DNA of 64,000 nt from Sodiomyces alkalinus F11. Lineage: Eukaryota > Ascomycota > Sordariomycetes > Glomerellales > Plectosphaerellaceae. The position numbers were made by a program, and so were the translations under genes. The notes beneath the pieces were generated by a model. That model did not search any database and had not been told where the DNA came from. It saw only the letters and a list, made by a program, of their open reading frames with translations. This document shows, piece after piece, positions 10,673 through 23,149 of this stretch; the stretch's first letter is position 1, and each line of letters opens with the position of its first letter. The stretch covers positions 62,001 to 126,000 of the forward strand of contig NW_021167090.1 of the NCBI RefSeq assembly GCF_003711515.1, written 5' to 3'.

Positions 10673-12889
10673 GGCGAGGATGCTGTGGCCCGAAAGGGAT
10701 TGCAACTCTGCGGGGTTTCTAGAGCGGGGGGCGTCTCGAGGTCTTAAAGATCCGTACTGATTATGATGGTCTCGATGTCTCCAGGAGGATTTCGATATTC
10801 GTCGACTGAAGAGTCGTCCGAGACTACACGACTTATATACGTGTCAGTTCAAGCCGACTTCATATGGATCTTCAACGAGAAAAGTTCCACCTCATCACGT
10901 CACGACTTAAACACCGAGCCGCGGTCTCCCTCGCCCCCCGACGTCCTGAATTTGGCTGCGTTAGTAGCCGGATTTATAACAACCAACCCCGAGCCGGTGT
11001 GATTAATAAACAACTAGGACGTCACAGGTTTCGATGCCCCTACACGTGTATAGGTGCTGAACGATATATTGGGATAGTCCACTTTTAGAACGAGGAAAGT
11101 AGCAGGTCTCCAATGATTCGCGCCTAACATCCCCCCACCGCGGTCTGAGAGGCAAGCACAGTGAAAACGTGAATGAAGTTGTCAAGATGCTATGGCGGTC
11201 GAGCTTATTTAGTGCCGGCGACTAGTCTCGATGGAGCCAATGGCAAGGGCCGGCAACGGATTTTAGAGAGTCATAGAAACATCCTATGGCCGATGAGCCA
11301 GGAAAACTCGATATCTTGGGAGACGTTATACCGATGGTCCCGTTGACAGGCTTATTAATCAACGGCTTCTCCGGATTATGAGCTCTTTGGTTCGCCGGGC
11401 GAACGGAGGCAGCTTGTTTTATTACCTTCACACTTGCCAAACGCACGATCACGAGACACATATCTGTCAGTCGTCGGCGGGGTTACATCGTAATCCCCGG
11501 AGCCGCAAAGCAAATATGTTTTACCAACTGAGATGCTGTGACCTGCCGGCGTTAATAACCAGCGTAAATTCTTTTGGTCGATCTCGCTAATGAGAGTATG
11601 TTCGTAATTGCCGTGGAGCAAGGAAAAGTCGTCGGACGTTGATAATTTTTACCTCCTGTTCGGCATTCGGTATTCATCAAGAGGCTCAAGCTCCACCAAC
11701 GGTTGGTGGCTGAAGAGACGCAAGCCACAGTTAAATTCAACTTCTTGTTCGGAAAGGATGCAACCAACGAACGAATACTTCAAATGACCTCTGTCGGGTG
11801 TCCAGGGGTTCAACACGAAGAACACGTGTTGCCCAATTCATACGAAGTACATTTTACCTACTCGTGAATGAAGGACAGCTTGAAGAACATTCTGAGAAGC
11901 AAAAGTCAAAAGTCACAACAGGGATTTGTGAAGCCAAACCCCCTGACTTTGCATATGGATACTTCGTACGAAGTAGCTACTTCTGGATCAGGACACCGAG
12001 ATCTCGAATCGTTGGTGGCTGCATGATGTTTAATTACCTAGGGTTCCCTTCCTTCCAAAGAAGAACCAACGGAACTACCGTAAAAACCAAACCGCTGTCG
12101 TACACAACTAACATTCAAAGAGGCACATCATTTTAAATCCGACCCAATACTTGAGCCACGAACGAACCATGCTTGGCTTTCGATTCGGAACCAGAAGATC
12201 CTTTTTTTCATTTCATGCTCTATTCGCCCACGCCTTTATCCAAAGGGTAGTAGGTAGGTATCATTGCTAAAACCAACACATGCCGACGAACGAAAATCCG
12301 CCTCAAGTCTCTAGATAGTGCACTCATCTTCCTCCTAAGCCTTTCATCAGAAAGAAAAATAAAAGCGACGCCGCTAAATAGTACCGTCGTCCCGTGACCG
12401 TCAAGTCCTTTCCTATCATGCCCCTTGCCATAAAACAACTCTAAAGGCGTTGCCCCATGAGGCCAAAAAAAAGCGTCACTGGTCACTGCAAAATAAGACC
12501 AATCTCGTGCTGTGAGTTGCCGGCGCCGATGAAAGGCCCAGAGAGAAGAGCATGATGCCATTACAAAAAAAAACCTATGTATTGCGCAAAAGGGGTAGAT
12601 TGTCCAAAACTCGCTCGTAAGTTATGTGCCGCCCACAGCAGTTAATCCGAGATATAGCGTGAGATCCGCAAGGATAACTGAGAGATGAGGTGAGAGAGAG
12701 ACAATGAGAAGTAGAGAAAGTATATGATCAAGCTCCCCCGTCTGACCGGCGTGGTTTTATGTTATATGTGAGCCGCGTGTGGTCCCTGCTTTGCCGTGTC
12801 GACGTTCAACGCAGAGCGAAGAGGCGTGATCCGCACTCGGGCGATCGCACGCAAACACCGCAATTGTCTGCCTTGAAGCACCGTTCGAC
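10673..12889. other. Intergenic between ADH and CRH genes
   Basis: No gene was recognised in 2.2 kb. It contains a TACGAAGTA site at 11841-11849 and a 16-bp perfect palindrome at 11960-11975. The last few hundred bases before 12890 are probably the 3' UTR of the CRH gene. Confidence 0.4.
11960..11975. repeat. Perfect 16-bp palindrome made of two TACGAAGTA-type half sites
   Basis: The sequence TACTTCGTACGAAGTA is its own reverse complement. It combines TACTTCGTA and TACGAAGTA sharing a central GTAC. The same 9-mer recurs at other intergenic sites in the window (11841, 17060, 20210). Confidence 0.6.
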
Positions 12890-14196
12890 TTAGAACAGGT
12901 AGGCGAGGACCAGACCGGCAATGCCCAGGGCAAAGTTAGCACGAGTGGTCATGCCGGAAGAAGGCTCATCGCTGGGGGCGGCGCTGGGCTGCTCGACAGC
13001 GGCGTTATCGGGCGAGATTGGAGGCGTCGAGGCGGCGCTGGTCTCCGCAGCAGAGGAAGCGGCAGCAGAGGAAGCGGCAGAAGAGGACGGGACGACGGAG
13101 GTGACCAGCGTAGACTCAGCGGAAGAGCTGGCCGAGCTGGCGGAGCTGGCGTTGGGTGAGCTGGAGGGCTGGGCAGACGACTGGGCCGCGGAGGTGCTGG
13201 CAGGAGAGCTAGTGGATGTGCGGGCGGCAGTGGTGGGGGAGGTAGTCGTGGTCCTGGCGGTGGTGGTCGGGGTGGTGGGAGGGGCCTCGCCATCCTCGGT
13301 GATGACGATGACGGACTCCCAGGTGCCGGAGCGGTCGCCGTACTTGTACTCAATGGCGCCCTCAACGCCACCGGCGTAGTCGACGATGCGGCAGTCGCGG
13401 TAGTAGGCGTCGAAAGGACCATTGGAGAAGTCGGCCATACCACCGGCCCAGTCGATGGTGCCCTCACCGGCGTCGGGGCGGCCGGCGACCCAAGTACCGA
13501 ACTTCAGCTGCATGGGCGACTGAGGGAACTCCTTGCCGCCCTTGGCCTCCTCGTAGGTGAGGGTACGGATGACATTGCCGTCGATGGTCCAGTCGATCTT
13601 CTCCTTCGTCCAGACAATACCGTACGTGTGGAACTGGCCGGTAGGGTTCTCGATGGGGTGGATGCCGCCGCGGTCGTAGGTGGTGGTGTCACCCTTGCTG
13701 AAGTAGTTGGTCTGCACGTTGAAGTTGTCGCCGCCAACCCACTCCCAGTCAATCTCGTCGAGGTCATCGGCTTCGAGGACAATGCTAGTCACGATGCCGG
13801 GACCAGGAGCGGCCTTGACTGTACACTCGACTTCGCCGAAGAAGAGGTACTTGTGCGAAGACTGGGTGGGTGCTTGGCCGAGTCTAGAGATGGAGAAGAC
13901 GGCGCCGTGCTCATCGTCGTATGTAACAGTGGTGCCGTCGAGACTGTAGATATAGTCCTCGCCGTTGTTGACGCAGAAATCAAGGAAGACGTCGTCCCCA
14001 AAAGCAGGGGCGTTGGGGCAGTCTAGAAGAAGGCGTCAGCGTCAGCTCCGGCCGAAAGGGACAGAAATAGAAATAGGCAGTAGCGGATGAAAGCCATACC
14101 TTCCTTGGTGGGGTCGCAGTCAGTGAAGGTCTGCGCGGAGACTAAGGTGGACGCGGCAAGAGCCACGGTGGCCGCGTAGAAGGTCTTGGACAGCAT
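12890..14196 (-). CDS. GPI-anchored GH16 chitin-glucan transglycosylase, CRH family
   Basis: Two exons are inferred, 14196-14100 and 14022-12890 (409 aa); the split codon G|AC gives TKEDCPNAP. A signal peptide spans about residues 1-21 (cleavage near LVSAQ). The catalytic motif DEIDWEW has nucleophile E122 and acid/base E126. A WVAGRPDAGEGTIDWAGG segment is typical of Crh1/Utr2 proteins. A Ser/Thr/Ala-rich stalk follows, ending in a hydrophobic tail (ALGIAGLVLAYLF) that suits a GPI anchor. In yeast and Aspergillus these enzymes transfer chitin chains onto beta-glucan outside the membrane, cross-linking the wall. Which CRH paralogue this is cannot be said. No CBM18 chitin-binding module is seen. 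Confidence 0.92.
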
Positions 14197-16706
14197 CGCG
14201 ATCGTTCTAGGTTGATGAATCCTCGGGTGTAGTTGCTAAGTACGGGTGAGGGATTATTATACGACAGGTGTCGTGAGGTATATATTTAGCGAGTGTGGTG
14301 ATAAAGAAAGAAAAAAAGGGCAATAAAGAAAGGACCGTTGATGAGCGAGTGGCAACGGTTGATGGGAAGAAAGACGCGAACAATAACGAGGAGGAAGTTG
14401 AGATCACGAAGTTCGGCGTGAGAGAAAGGTAGAAGAAGAGAAAGAAGGAAGGAGAGCGTTTAAGACCCTGGGAGACTGGGCCGGCGGTCTTTTCATGATG
14501 CACATAACAGGGGGAGCAGGGGTGGCAGGGGAGATTTGTCCTGGTCTCCGGAGGAGTGCCAAGACTCCACAGCCCTGGGACCATATCCATGGATACGATG
14601 ACAGGGGGTTCCCCTGGGCAGGCATCTGGACTTGAGTTTGAATTTGGCGCATAGAAGAAGGGGAGGGGGTGTTCTACGAAAGCATGTACGTTGCACGCAA
14701 ATCAAATTGTGGAATGGAAAGGAATGCTGTTGGTGATGGAGTGAGTATGTACTCTTGGTGATGGGAAGGAAGGCGCAGCCTGGGGGGTGCCAAGCACTTT
14801 GCAGTTTTTACCCCCTGAGGCTTGAGGTCCAAAAGCACCCCCTCTTTTCCGGATGGGTGACCGCTGTGCCGCTCTCCCGCTAACCGAAATAAATAAAGGC
14901 GGCTAGCTCAACCCGTCCTGGCCTAGTAGCGAATCGTTCCAGGGCTGTTCCTGTACATAACTCGTTGCTGTACGAGACATGGACCCCTTTATTACTCAGC
15001 ACAAGTTGAAAGAAGAGGTTGGGACTGGAGAATAAACCAGCGCAATGAACGTATGTAGATAGACATCACATATGGACCCCAGCACCAACATCTTGCAGTC
15101 GAGAAGTAAGTTGCATTGTTCAATTATCAACAGAAAAAAAGAACCCATTAATTAGCACTCTTACTTGACCTTTCCTACGAGTAAACTGGTAAATCAAGTT
15201 GGTGTAACTTGAATCGCTTAAATACAACCCCTATCTACGAGTTTTCCACATCCCTTACTGGAAAGTGGGTTCATGATTTGAATACCAGAAATAGCACTAA
15301 GCAGGGATGGGTGACGCGTATTCGAGTCGCCAATATTTCCCGGTCGCTGCATGGTACCTAATTATTACTAAGTACGTATTCTAGGTAGTGCTGACGAGGT
15401 ATCGTCTGGACGCCTGACTTTTATGCCCGGCAGTCCCAAGAGAGCGGTAGGTAGGCGACGTCTGAACCCCCTCTCCCAACCTAGATATTCGTACAAGCAA
15501 GCGTCTTAGAGAGACGGGGTGTTGGGATTTTTCTTTCTCAGCGCTTCAATATTTACCTACCAGGTATTCAATTTGGGGTTGGTTGCCTTACAGATTTTCC
15601 GTTTACTGTTCTGTCTGTCTACCCTATTACCTGGAGAACGTAAATAGATCGGGTGTCCACAAAGAACCGAAACCATTCGTCTTCACCATCAAATGTTCTG
15701 GGCGTCAAACCCCTGTCGCTCTCCCCCCGTTTCTCTGATTCAACGAATCCTATTCGTAGATCATGGGCCTTGGTCACCAGGTCCCTGCGTAGACCTTATG
15801 GAGTCTTACCCTTGTTGGTCTGGCCTCGGCCTTTTGGTTGGGCGTAGGCATTTTTAACCAAGGCGGAAACGGTAAGAGGGGGTTCAATTGGTTCACATAC
15901 GGCGTGCGGGTTACGGAGTAAGCGGATACGGAGATACCTATTCTCCCCGGAAGTAATTACGGATTTCGCACATTCTCCGTGCGCGAAAGAAAAAGGCCAG
16001 AAACCATTTTAAGTACCTTACTAAGACAACGTTAGGATCACAGGCTGAAACGGTTGTGAGGCCTACCTACTCCGTAATTCCCTGGGGACTTGTACATATG
16101 TACTTGTAAGGTCACCAAGTACGTCCGAAGCAACCAACCAAACCGTGTCTCGACTCAACCAAGTGAATGAGTTCCGACATCTTGTCACAAAAAGGTCGCT
16201 TTCTTTTGTCAATGATCGACCCTACGCGACACTTCTCATCCCCATGTATCGCAGTCGCTTCTCATAGACGAAACGGCCCCCTTTACAATCTGCCACAAAA
16301 TAAAGTAGTGAAACAAACTCGTCACCCCTTATCCCTTTGCTACCGGCCCTGCGACGTTCGTTCCTATCCGTACACGCGTCCGTCCGGCTCGTCGATCCTC
16401 CCGGGACTCCTTACGTGATCATAGTCCCACCTCTTTACCCCCCTTCGCCGAGGTTTCTTTCTGGTGTCCGAAGTAACGTGACAGACTCAAAGAGGGAGGA
16501 GGCGTTTGCCTCAATTTCTACACCACCTGGAAACGGAGTCGCCGGGACACATTTCTGACACAGTTTTCGAGACAAAATCGCCCAACTCTTTCTGTCATAT
16601 TACGGCGACTGTTATTAAGGCATTTTTGTTCCTCGCCACGAAATTCTCCTGCTCACTTGAGCCACCGAAGGAGTCACCCGGCCCACCGACTGCCATTTCT
16701 TGGTTT

Positions 16707-16723
16707 GGGGGGGGGGGGGGGGG
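16707..16723 (+). repeat. 17-base G homopolymer
   Basis: An uninterrupted run of 17 G on the + strand lies inside the gene-poor region. Such runs are prone to length change and to sequencing error. Confidence 0.8.
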
Positions 16724-18722
16724 TGACTTGTCACGATCTCTTCGTCAGCCCACTTCCCATGACCTATATGTCTCGAATCCAAAATCTCGGACGCCTGTTG
16801 TCCTGTGTTCTTAGTTGGGTGGGGAAGTGCCTTTTAATAACCGTTGCTTGTCGCCTCCAAGCTTTACGTTGTATACGGAGTAATTATGCATTGCATACGG
16901 GGGGTGGATGGATAATATGCTCGTCGTTCTTTTTGCTGGCCACCAGGTTGTGCGTACGTTGTACTCCTACTTGACGGGGGGGTGACCTCTTAAAGGACAG
17001 ACCAGTAGGTAGGGGGTGCTTTTTTGGCCCTGTGAGGCTATGCATGCTTGGCATGAGCATACGAAGTAATCTGGTACTTGGCACTTTCACTTTTGTACTT
17101 CGCCCAGGGGCGACCGACAATCTCTCTTGTATTATATCGACTCGTTGGGCTCTCTCCTTTCATCATGGAAACAACCTGAAAGAGACTTCAGAACGGCTTC
17201 TTGTAGCGCTGGGGACCATCAATCTTATCTTCGTCTATCCTGAATTGAGTCACCGAATCGCCGAGCATGTTCCTCCCATGTACATGCCTGGGATACTGTT
17301 CACGGAAGAGCCCGTAGTTTCGCCCTACCACAAACTAATTTCGAACTTATAATCGCCCCGGTGTCATTTCAACATTTCACTCGTGGGCTGGTAATCCATC
17401 ACCGCCCTTGGGTGCTACTCACGCTGTAATTACACCTAGCCTACCTTAACTATCACGAGCTTCTTTCCCCCCCGAGGAACGGTGCAGTTCGCAGACGGGT
17501 CCGGTCATCCTGTGCTTCTAGCGTAGCCATATTGACTATGTAGGTCCTAAGACTGTGAAGACCACGCCCCGTACTTCATATGGACCCTTTCCCAATGGCT
17601 GACATGCGATGCGATGTATGTCTTGACAATGTACATTGTAATGCAAAATCTTTTGCAGCGAACCCTAGTCCGTACTTTCCCCCCATTTGTTCCAAGACAA
17701 GTCGCTTTTAGGCCTCGTTTTTGCGCAGATGTGGTTCGAAAAGTTATTCTGAATGTCTGGGGGGGAAAGAAATGGTCGTCTTGCACCGCGGTGATTCGGA
17801 CGTCCCTCAAGCTCTAGCGAATCCCCATTATCCGTATATTGTTCCTGTTCCCTGACGTCGACTCTGTCGTCGAATCGGCCCGACGAGCATCTCGCAGCTG
17901 CGACTTGTCCGGAACCACGAAACTCGGCAGCGAGCCGCATAGGTAGCCTGGATTACCGAGTCTGCGCTGCCATTACGTAGCTTAACATGCTGGGAGACGG
18001 TGACTCTCGACTTTTGTCGCTCTAATCTTTGCTCTAATATGAGCATATGAGCCATGGAATCGGTCCCAATCCTTTATTTGTCCAATGGCTGGATCATCTC
18101 AGACAAAACCCTGGTTCATCGGCTCTTCGTCATCGTCAGTCCTTGGCAGAGTCCTGGGCACTGGATCAATTTCTATTGTCGTTGTCCCCTGTTTTCTGAT
18201 AAGTAACGAAGTTGTCACGCAACTCCGAATATCGACGAGTGATGCAGAAATGCGGATTGGTGATTGGTCCAGGACGACTCAGCGCGCAAGTGATCGTTCG
18301 ACGTGTACAGTGCACCGTCGGCTATGTCCGAGTAACTATTTGTAACGGTAGATAATTGTACTTCGAATTATGGACAATTTCCCGACCACCAGATCCAAAA
18401 GAGGTGACCGTCTGTTCGGGTGATGGCCTCAGCGCTGTGGAACGCGCGGGAAGCCAAACCCCCAGACCCTTGGCCTTACGTCACGGGAGTCGTGGATATG
18501 GTGAGCATAGGCCGGTAACTTCGTCTTCAGCCTTGTTGCCGTTGGGTAATCACTTGGCATTTCTGCTCGTGTAACTCAGTAAGATCCTTGTGCGGGATCG
18601 GGGTGGGGCTCGGGGTCGGACGATGTTGTCAGGCTTCCCGGTGTTCCGGGTGCGATCCGGCCCAGCGGGTGTAGCATATCTGAGAGTCCCTGAAAGACCG
18701 GCATTATCCTCCACCGAGTGAT

Positions 18723-18788
18723 GACATACTAAATATATAGTACATGATATACTAAACATATAGTACATGATATACTAAACACATAGTA
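18723..18788. repeat. 23-bp tandem repeat, about 2.9 copies
   Basis: The element ATACTAAA followed by ATATAGTACATG recurs with a 23-bp period at 18726, 18749 and 18772. Copies differ by single changes (T/C after the A run; CACATAG at the end). It is AT-rich compared with its surroundings and no coding role is seen. Confidence 0.8.
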
Positions 18789-18920
18789 GACCTAAACTGC
18801 CATCTTTCCTGTTTTGACCGCCCCAGGTAAAAGTGGAAGTTTGCCAATCGGTAGGGCCATATATAGTCTAGACTAGCCCCTGGCCCACGGAGGCAGACTT
18901 GCAGTCTAAGGAGATTTCCC

Positions 18921-19325
18921 TTGAATAGACCACGTTATGCCGGCTTCCAGCCGCAAAAGACGACCGGCGAGAAGGACATCATTTGGGTCCAGGGGAGTAA
19001 CCCAACACACCGGAAGGACTGGGAGGACGATGAGGAGAATGCATGGGATGACACAGATGGCACAGCTTGGAGAGTGTCCAAATATTGTATATCGGAGGAG
19101 AACCTGTTGTCGCCATCGGCAGGGGTACATGTCTTCATAGTTGCTGGACAAAAGATGAAGGGATCAAATGGCAGCTTCTGGGATGGGACGAACAAGACGT
19201 CGCAATCATCTTGGGGGTTTTGGGATATGCGTAGGCCACTGATGTCCGGTGCCGAGGTCGCCCGGTCGACGATACACCCCGGTTTAACCTCCTCTGTACC
19301 GAGGGCAGAGTCTCTTCTCCTATAG
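18921..19325 (+). other. Open frame of 134 codons, possible gene remnant
   Basis: This frame has a protein-like, Trp- and Asp-rich composition with segments such as WEDDEENAWDDTDGTAW and SFWDGTNKTSQSSWGFW. It has no signal peptide, no convincing flanking exon and no family I recognise. A competing open frame lies on the opposite strand. It may be a decayed exon or chance. Confidence 0.15.
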
Positions 19326-21040
19326 CCTCTCCGCGGATTCCAACGAGACTTGTTCCCCGTTTATTCAGAGGCCATGGCCTGAGACACGTCTGGAACATCC
19401 TTTCCCTCACACTTCCTGAGTGATGGGGATTCTGTTGTTTACCTGTCCAGGGAAACAACGGCTTGAAATGAGCTTGATCCCATGGAACACATAGCCCCTG
19501 TTCATATGATTGGAATGTCCAGTGTAGCTCGTAGTCAAGGCCTATTGAGCTCCAGAAGAAGTCGTCAGATACGTTAATGAATAGACAGGGGATATATCGC
19601 AGAGTAGGGGTCGGTTCCGAACAGTGTCACTGGACCACCCAGCCACGTAATAACTAACAAGAGCGGCCAAGCCAACTAGGCTGACACTTTAATGGCTTCT
19701 CGATGGTCCGTTCTCAATTCTCTTCTTATATACTGCCTGTTTGTCGAGGGAATAGGGGTTGAACCGAGGGTCGTCGGGTATAAACATAATGTTGAAAGTC
19801 GGAGGGGCTGGGGTAGAACCACTGGGCCCAAGAGTCTGTCGCTTTGAATTCGCATTTCGTCGTTGGTACACCGTAACACCACGCTACTATGCGTGTGGAA
19901 ATATCGGCCTCAAGCCGGAAGCGGTCTTGAGCCTTATCGTGGAAGTCACAACATGCGCCGATGCTGCAGTATTGTCACATGAAATTCGACTCAACGAGTA
20001 TGTCAAATTGACCGACGACGAAGTATAACTCAATTGACAGATGCCGGAATCTGCGAGGAGTGTTAGTTCGGCCGAGAGTCGAGCTCCGTTGGAGTTCTTC
20101 TCCCGATCATTTGGAGGTTGATAGACATCCCAGGGCTCGAACTTCTGATCCTACCTATTTATATGCCATACGTCATCACAGGATGAAATCGTGGCACTAG
20201 GACTGTATGTACGAAGTAGTAAACCGAACCTATCCGGCTGTCTCAACTAGAACCAGAAGGGCTGACTTGGTTCTTAGGTGGGGGTTCATCTGTATAATCT
20301 CGAGGCTGGGCTGGAGTTACCCCCTTACAGCAGAGTGACAGCGATCGGCTTGGGGTACGGCGCAACCCGGTAGTAGTCGAGCGAGGCTTGGTTGAACGTC
20401 CTTTCTGGGCCGACGATTATAGTTGCGCTACGGGCTTAGGGTCGTCCAACTCGTATGCTGCTTCGCCATGATACTCCCATGAAATTTCAAGACGGCGATG
20501 ACGACGACGACGACGTCCATGATGATTGAAGAATAAGCCATATGGCCACAAGTTATGTAAGCCACAATGAGGTCTCGGTGCCGGGGGGAAACTCCGACGC
20601 TCAAGGATAGTCGGGATACTCAACCAAGTAATTAAATGATGAACGGTTGACTCAGCTTAGCAACGCGGCGAGAATCTCTCCTGGAGTTAGTCCCTGGTTA
20701 TTGGCAGCCATCAAGACAACGGCATGGAACTTGGTGAGATCCGCACTCTCCTGCCACAATCCACAATCCTGCAACTGGGACCAAGGAGGGGGCTTCAGCT
20801 CGTGGTCGTCCCGATATACGTTGCACTCTCACGTGGGTCCTTCGGCTTTGGGGCGTTGTCCACAGGTCTTCCGAAGCCACAGGATCTCATGCGAGTGACC
20901 TCATAAAGGCAGCGGGATCCGAAGAAAGGTAGTCGGGATCCTCCGACTCGGATCCCGACGAGTGACACGAACAAGGGAACTTACCTCGATCTACTGCCCT
21001 ATGCACGATTCAATCCGGGGATCAATAGTCCGGAGAGACA

Positions 21041-21074
21041 TAGAGGCGATGCACCCGTAGAGGCGATGCACCCG
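21041..21074. repeat. 17-bp direct duplication
   Basis: The unit TAGAGGCGATGCACCCG occurs twice in immediate succession (21041-21057 and 21058-21074) with no mismatch. Confidence 0.85.
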
Positions 21075-23149
21075 AGGGATTGCACATAAATAATACGTAG
21101 TTCCGACGACATGCACCGATCTTCGAGTCTTTGCATTTTTCGCAGGTACTGCAAGGGATACGAAGTGTACCTAGTACGGAGTATTGATTACCTAAGGTAC
21201 GCCCATTTCTTCAGCTATGTGTACACCTCCTCAGGGATTAGAAACGTTAGCTCGTATATAATCTGATAAACTGGCTAGGATAATAGGGGACCCCTACAAC
21301 CTGGCAGGATTATGTAAGGAATCGTGTCAATTGTAGGAATCAGTTATTAGGCTTATCCAAAGTAGGATTTGGGGGCACTCATATGACACATCACGTGGCC
21401 ATAATTTATCTTTCACTCCTCCCCTTGGTTTGTCTTGCATTCTCATCATCACCAGCCATCATCAAATCAGCAATTCTTCCTCCCGCGCAAGATAACTAAA
21501 GAATCGAGTCCTTTTCGGATCCATCTGTGCAACGTTACCCTTTCATAACTTTTTTCTTCTCCCGACTTCGCGTCTTAATCACTTTGCACATTTCCACACA
21601 TCTCTCATGGTGCTCCGATGCCTCTCCACTTTGACTTGGACTTTATAGGAAAGACTGGACTGACAGATAGAAAGCAAACAAGACGCCCCGGATGGCGGTG
21701 ATCCCTGGTTGTCTTATGTCTCAGCCCCCCTCCCCCCCTTTTTTTTTTTTTCTTCTTTTCTTCTTCTTTCGGCCAATCCCTCCTCCTCGTCGTCTGCCTC
21801 GACGCTGACACGACGGGGAATTATTGGTATCTCGTATCGCTTTGACACCGACGATCACTTGCTGGACCAGGCGGTAATACACCTATTTATTCGTACCTAT
21901 CTCATTTCAAAGCCCAGGCCAAATACCTTGCATCTCATTTGCCCTAATAGCTAGGCTGTCTGACATCAACTGTCTAACATCCCTGCGGTACACTAAAAAA
22001 TAACGGATCGTCTATCCACCTGAGCGCAACGACATTGACACAATCTCCACGGCCCAACAAGGCGGGGAGACGAAGTTTTTTGGTACCTTGATATTTTATT
22101 ACTTTATTTTTTTGGGTTCTGGCCCTTTGTTTATGCCGTACCATCTCGAACTCTCGGCCGCCTGCAGTTGAGTCCTCCGCTCCGGAGGCGTCTCTGACGT
22201 GGTATATGGCTTCTGCGCGTCTCATGGTGCGACAGTATGGGGCATTCTCATGGGATAGAGAGAGAAGCCTGCTTTTGATAGTTCGAAAAGGGGGCTTGTC
22301 GAATAAGAAAACCGGACAGTTGGTAATACTGCTCGACCGTTCGTATCGTCCGGCCACACATACTCGTACATCGTACTTCGGACCTGGCGTGACAGCACGG
22401 GCTCCTAGGTGGCCCAGATGCTGTCTGTCGAGGACTTCGTAATAACGTGAGATGAGTTGTCGTTTGTCCTTCGCAGCCCCTGTCAGTCCCTTTCAGGGGC
22501 ACTCGACATTGTGTTCTCTGCTAACAACCCTCGTCGCCGCCGGGTAAGACAAGCAGATCGAAGTGGAGTTTTTACGGACTCGCTCGTCAATTTCGCCTGG
22601 CCTCGACTTCTTTTGCCGGTTTCCAACCGGGGGGGGGGGGTTTCAATCGCGTCCGACGACGCCATACGGGGGGATGTGGATGTGCTCTACTCGTTTATGT
22701 AACTGCTTCGTACGACGCATTATCAGCCAGCCTCTGACCATCGTGTGCTGCCAATGCCGATCCCTGTCCTCACTCGCTTGACTACGTGTTCACCAGAAAG
22801 ATACACGATGCATACATAGCTGGGGTAAGTTGAGAGAACGTCCATTCAGCCTCTTGGTCAGGGCTGGGCGCAGCACAAATCCCGAGATGGATCCCCGCAT
22901 ACTCTTGGTGCTATTACTGCCCTATGACCCGAGGGCAGGGTATGCTTGATGTCCCATACACATATGTATGGAAGGGGGGCGGGGGGGTGACAGAAAGGGG
23001 AGAGGAGAGCGGAGGGGAGGGGCGAACAGAAAATATCTATATTATATCCTCGATCCCCCTTCATCTGTTTAATGCCTGCGGCCATGCAGTTTCCCACCTA
23101 AGTCGCTCGTTTTATTTTTTGTCTCTGTTGCCCAGTTTTGGTCGTTACC

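Larger units (their letters stand above)
14197..23149. other. 8.9-kb gene-poor region
   Basis: I see no convincing gene between the CRH and tyrosinase starts, which diverge from each other. The stretch contains TACGGAGTA-family 9-mers at 15912, 16068, 16874, 17060, 20210 and 21175, a 17-G run at 16707, a 23-bp tandem repeat at 18723, a 17-bp duplication at 21041 and an 11-G run near 22629. No transposase or reverse-transcriptase fragment was recognised. A Trp-rich open frame at 18921-19325 could be a gene remnant. Confidence 0.45.

Noticed and set aside
14197..23149. RIP-degraded transposon in the gene-poor region
   Set aside because: No AT-rich isochore-like composition, no terminal repeats and no transposase or reverse-transcriptase fragments were recognised by reading.
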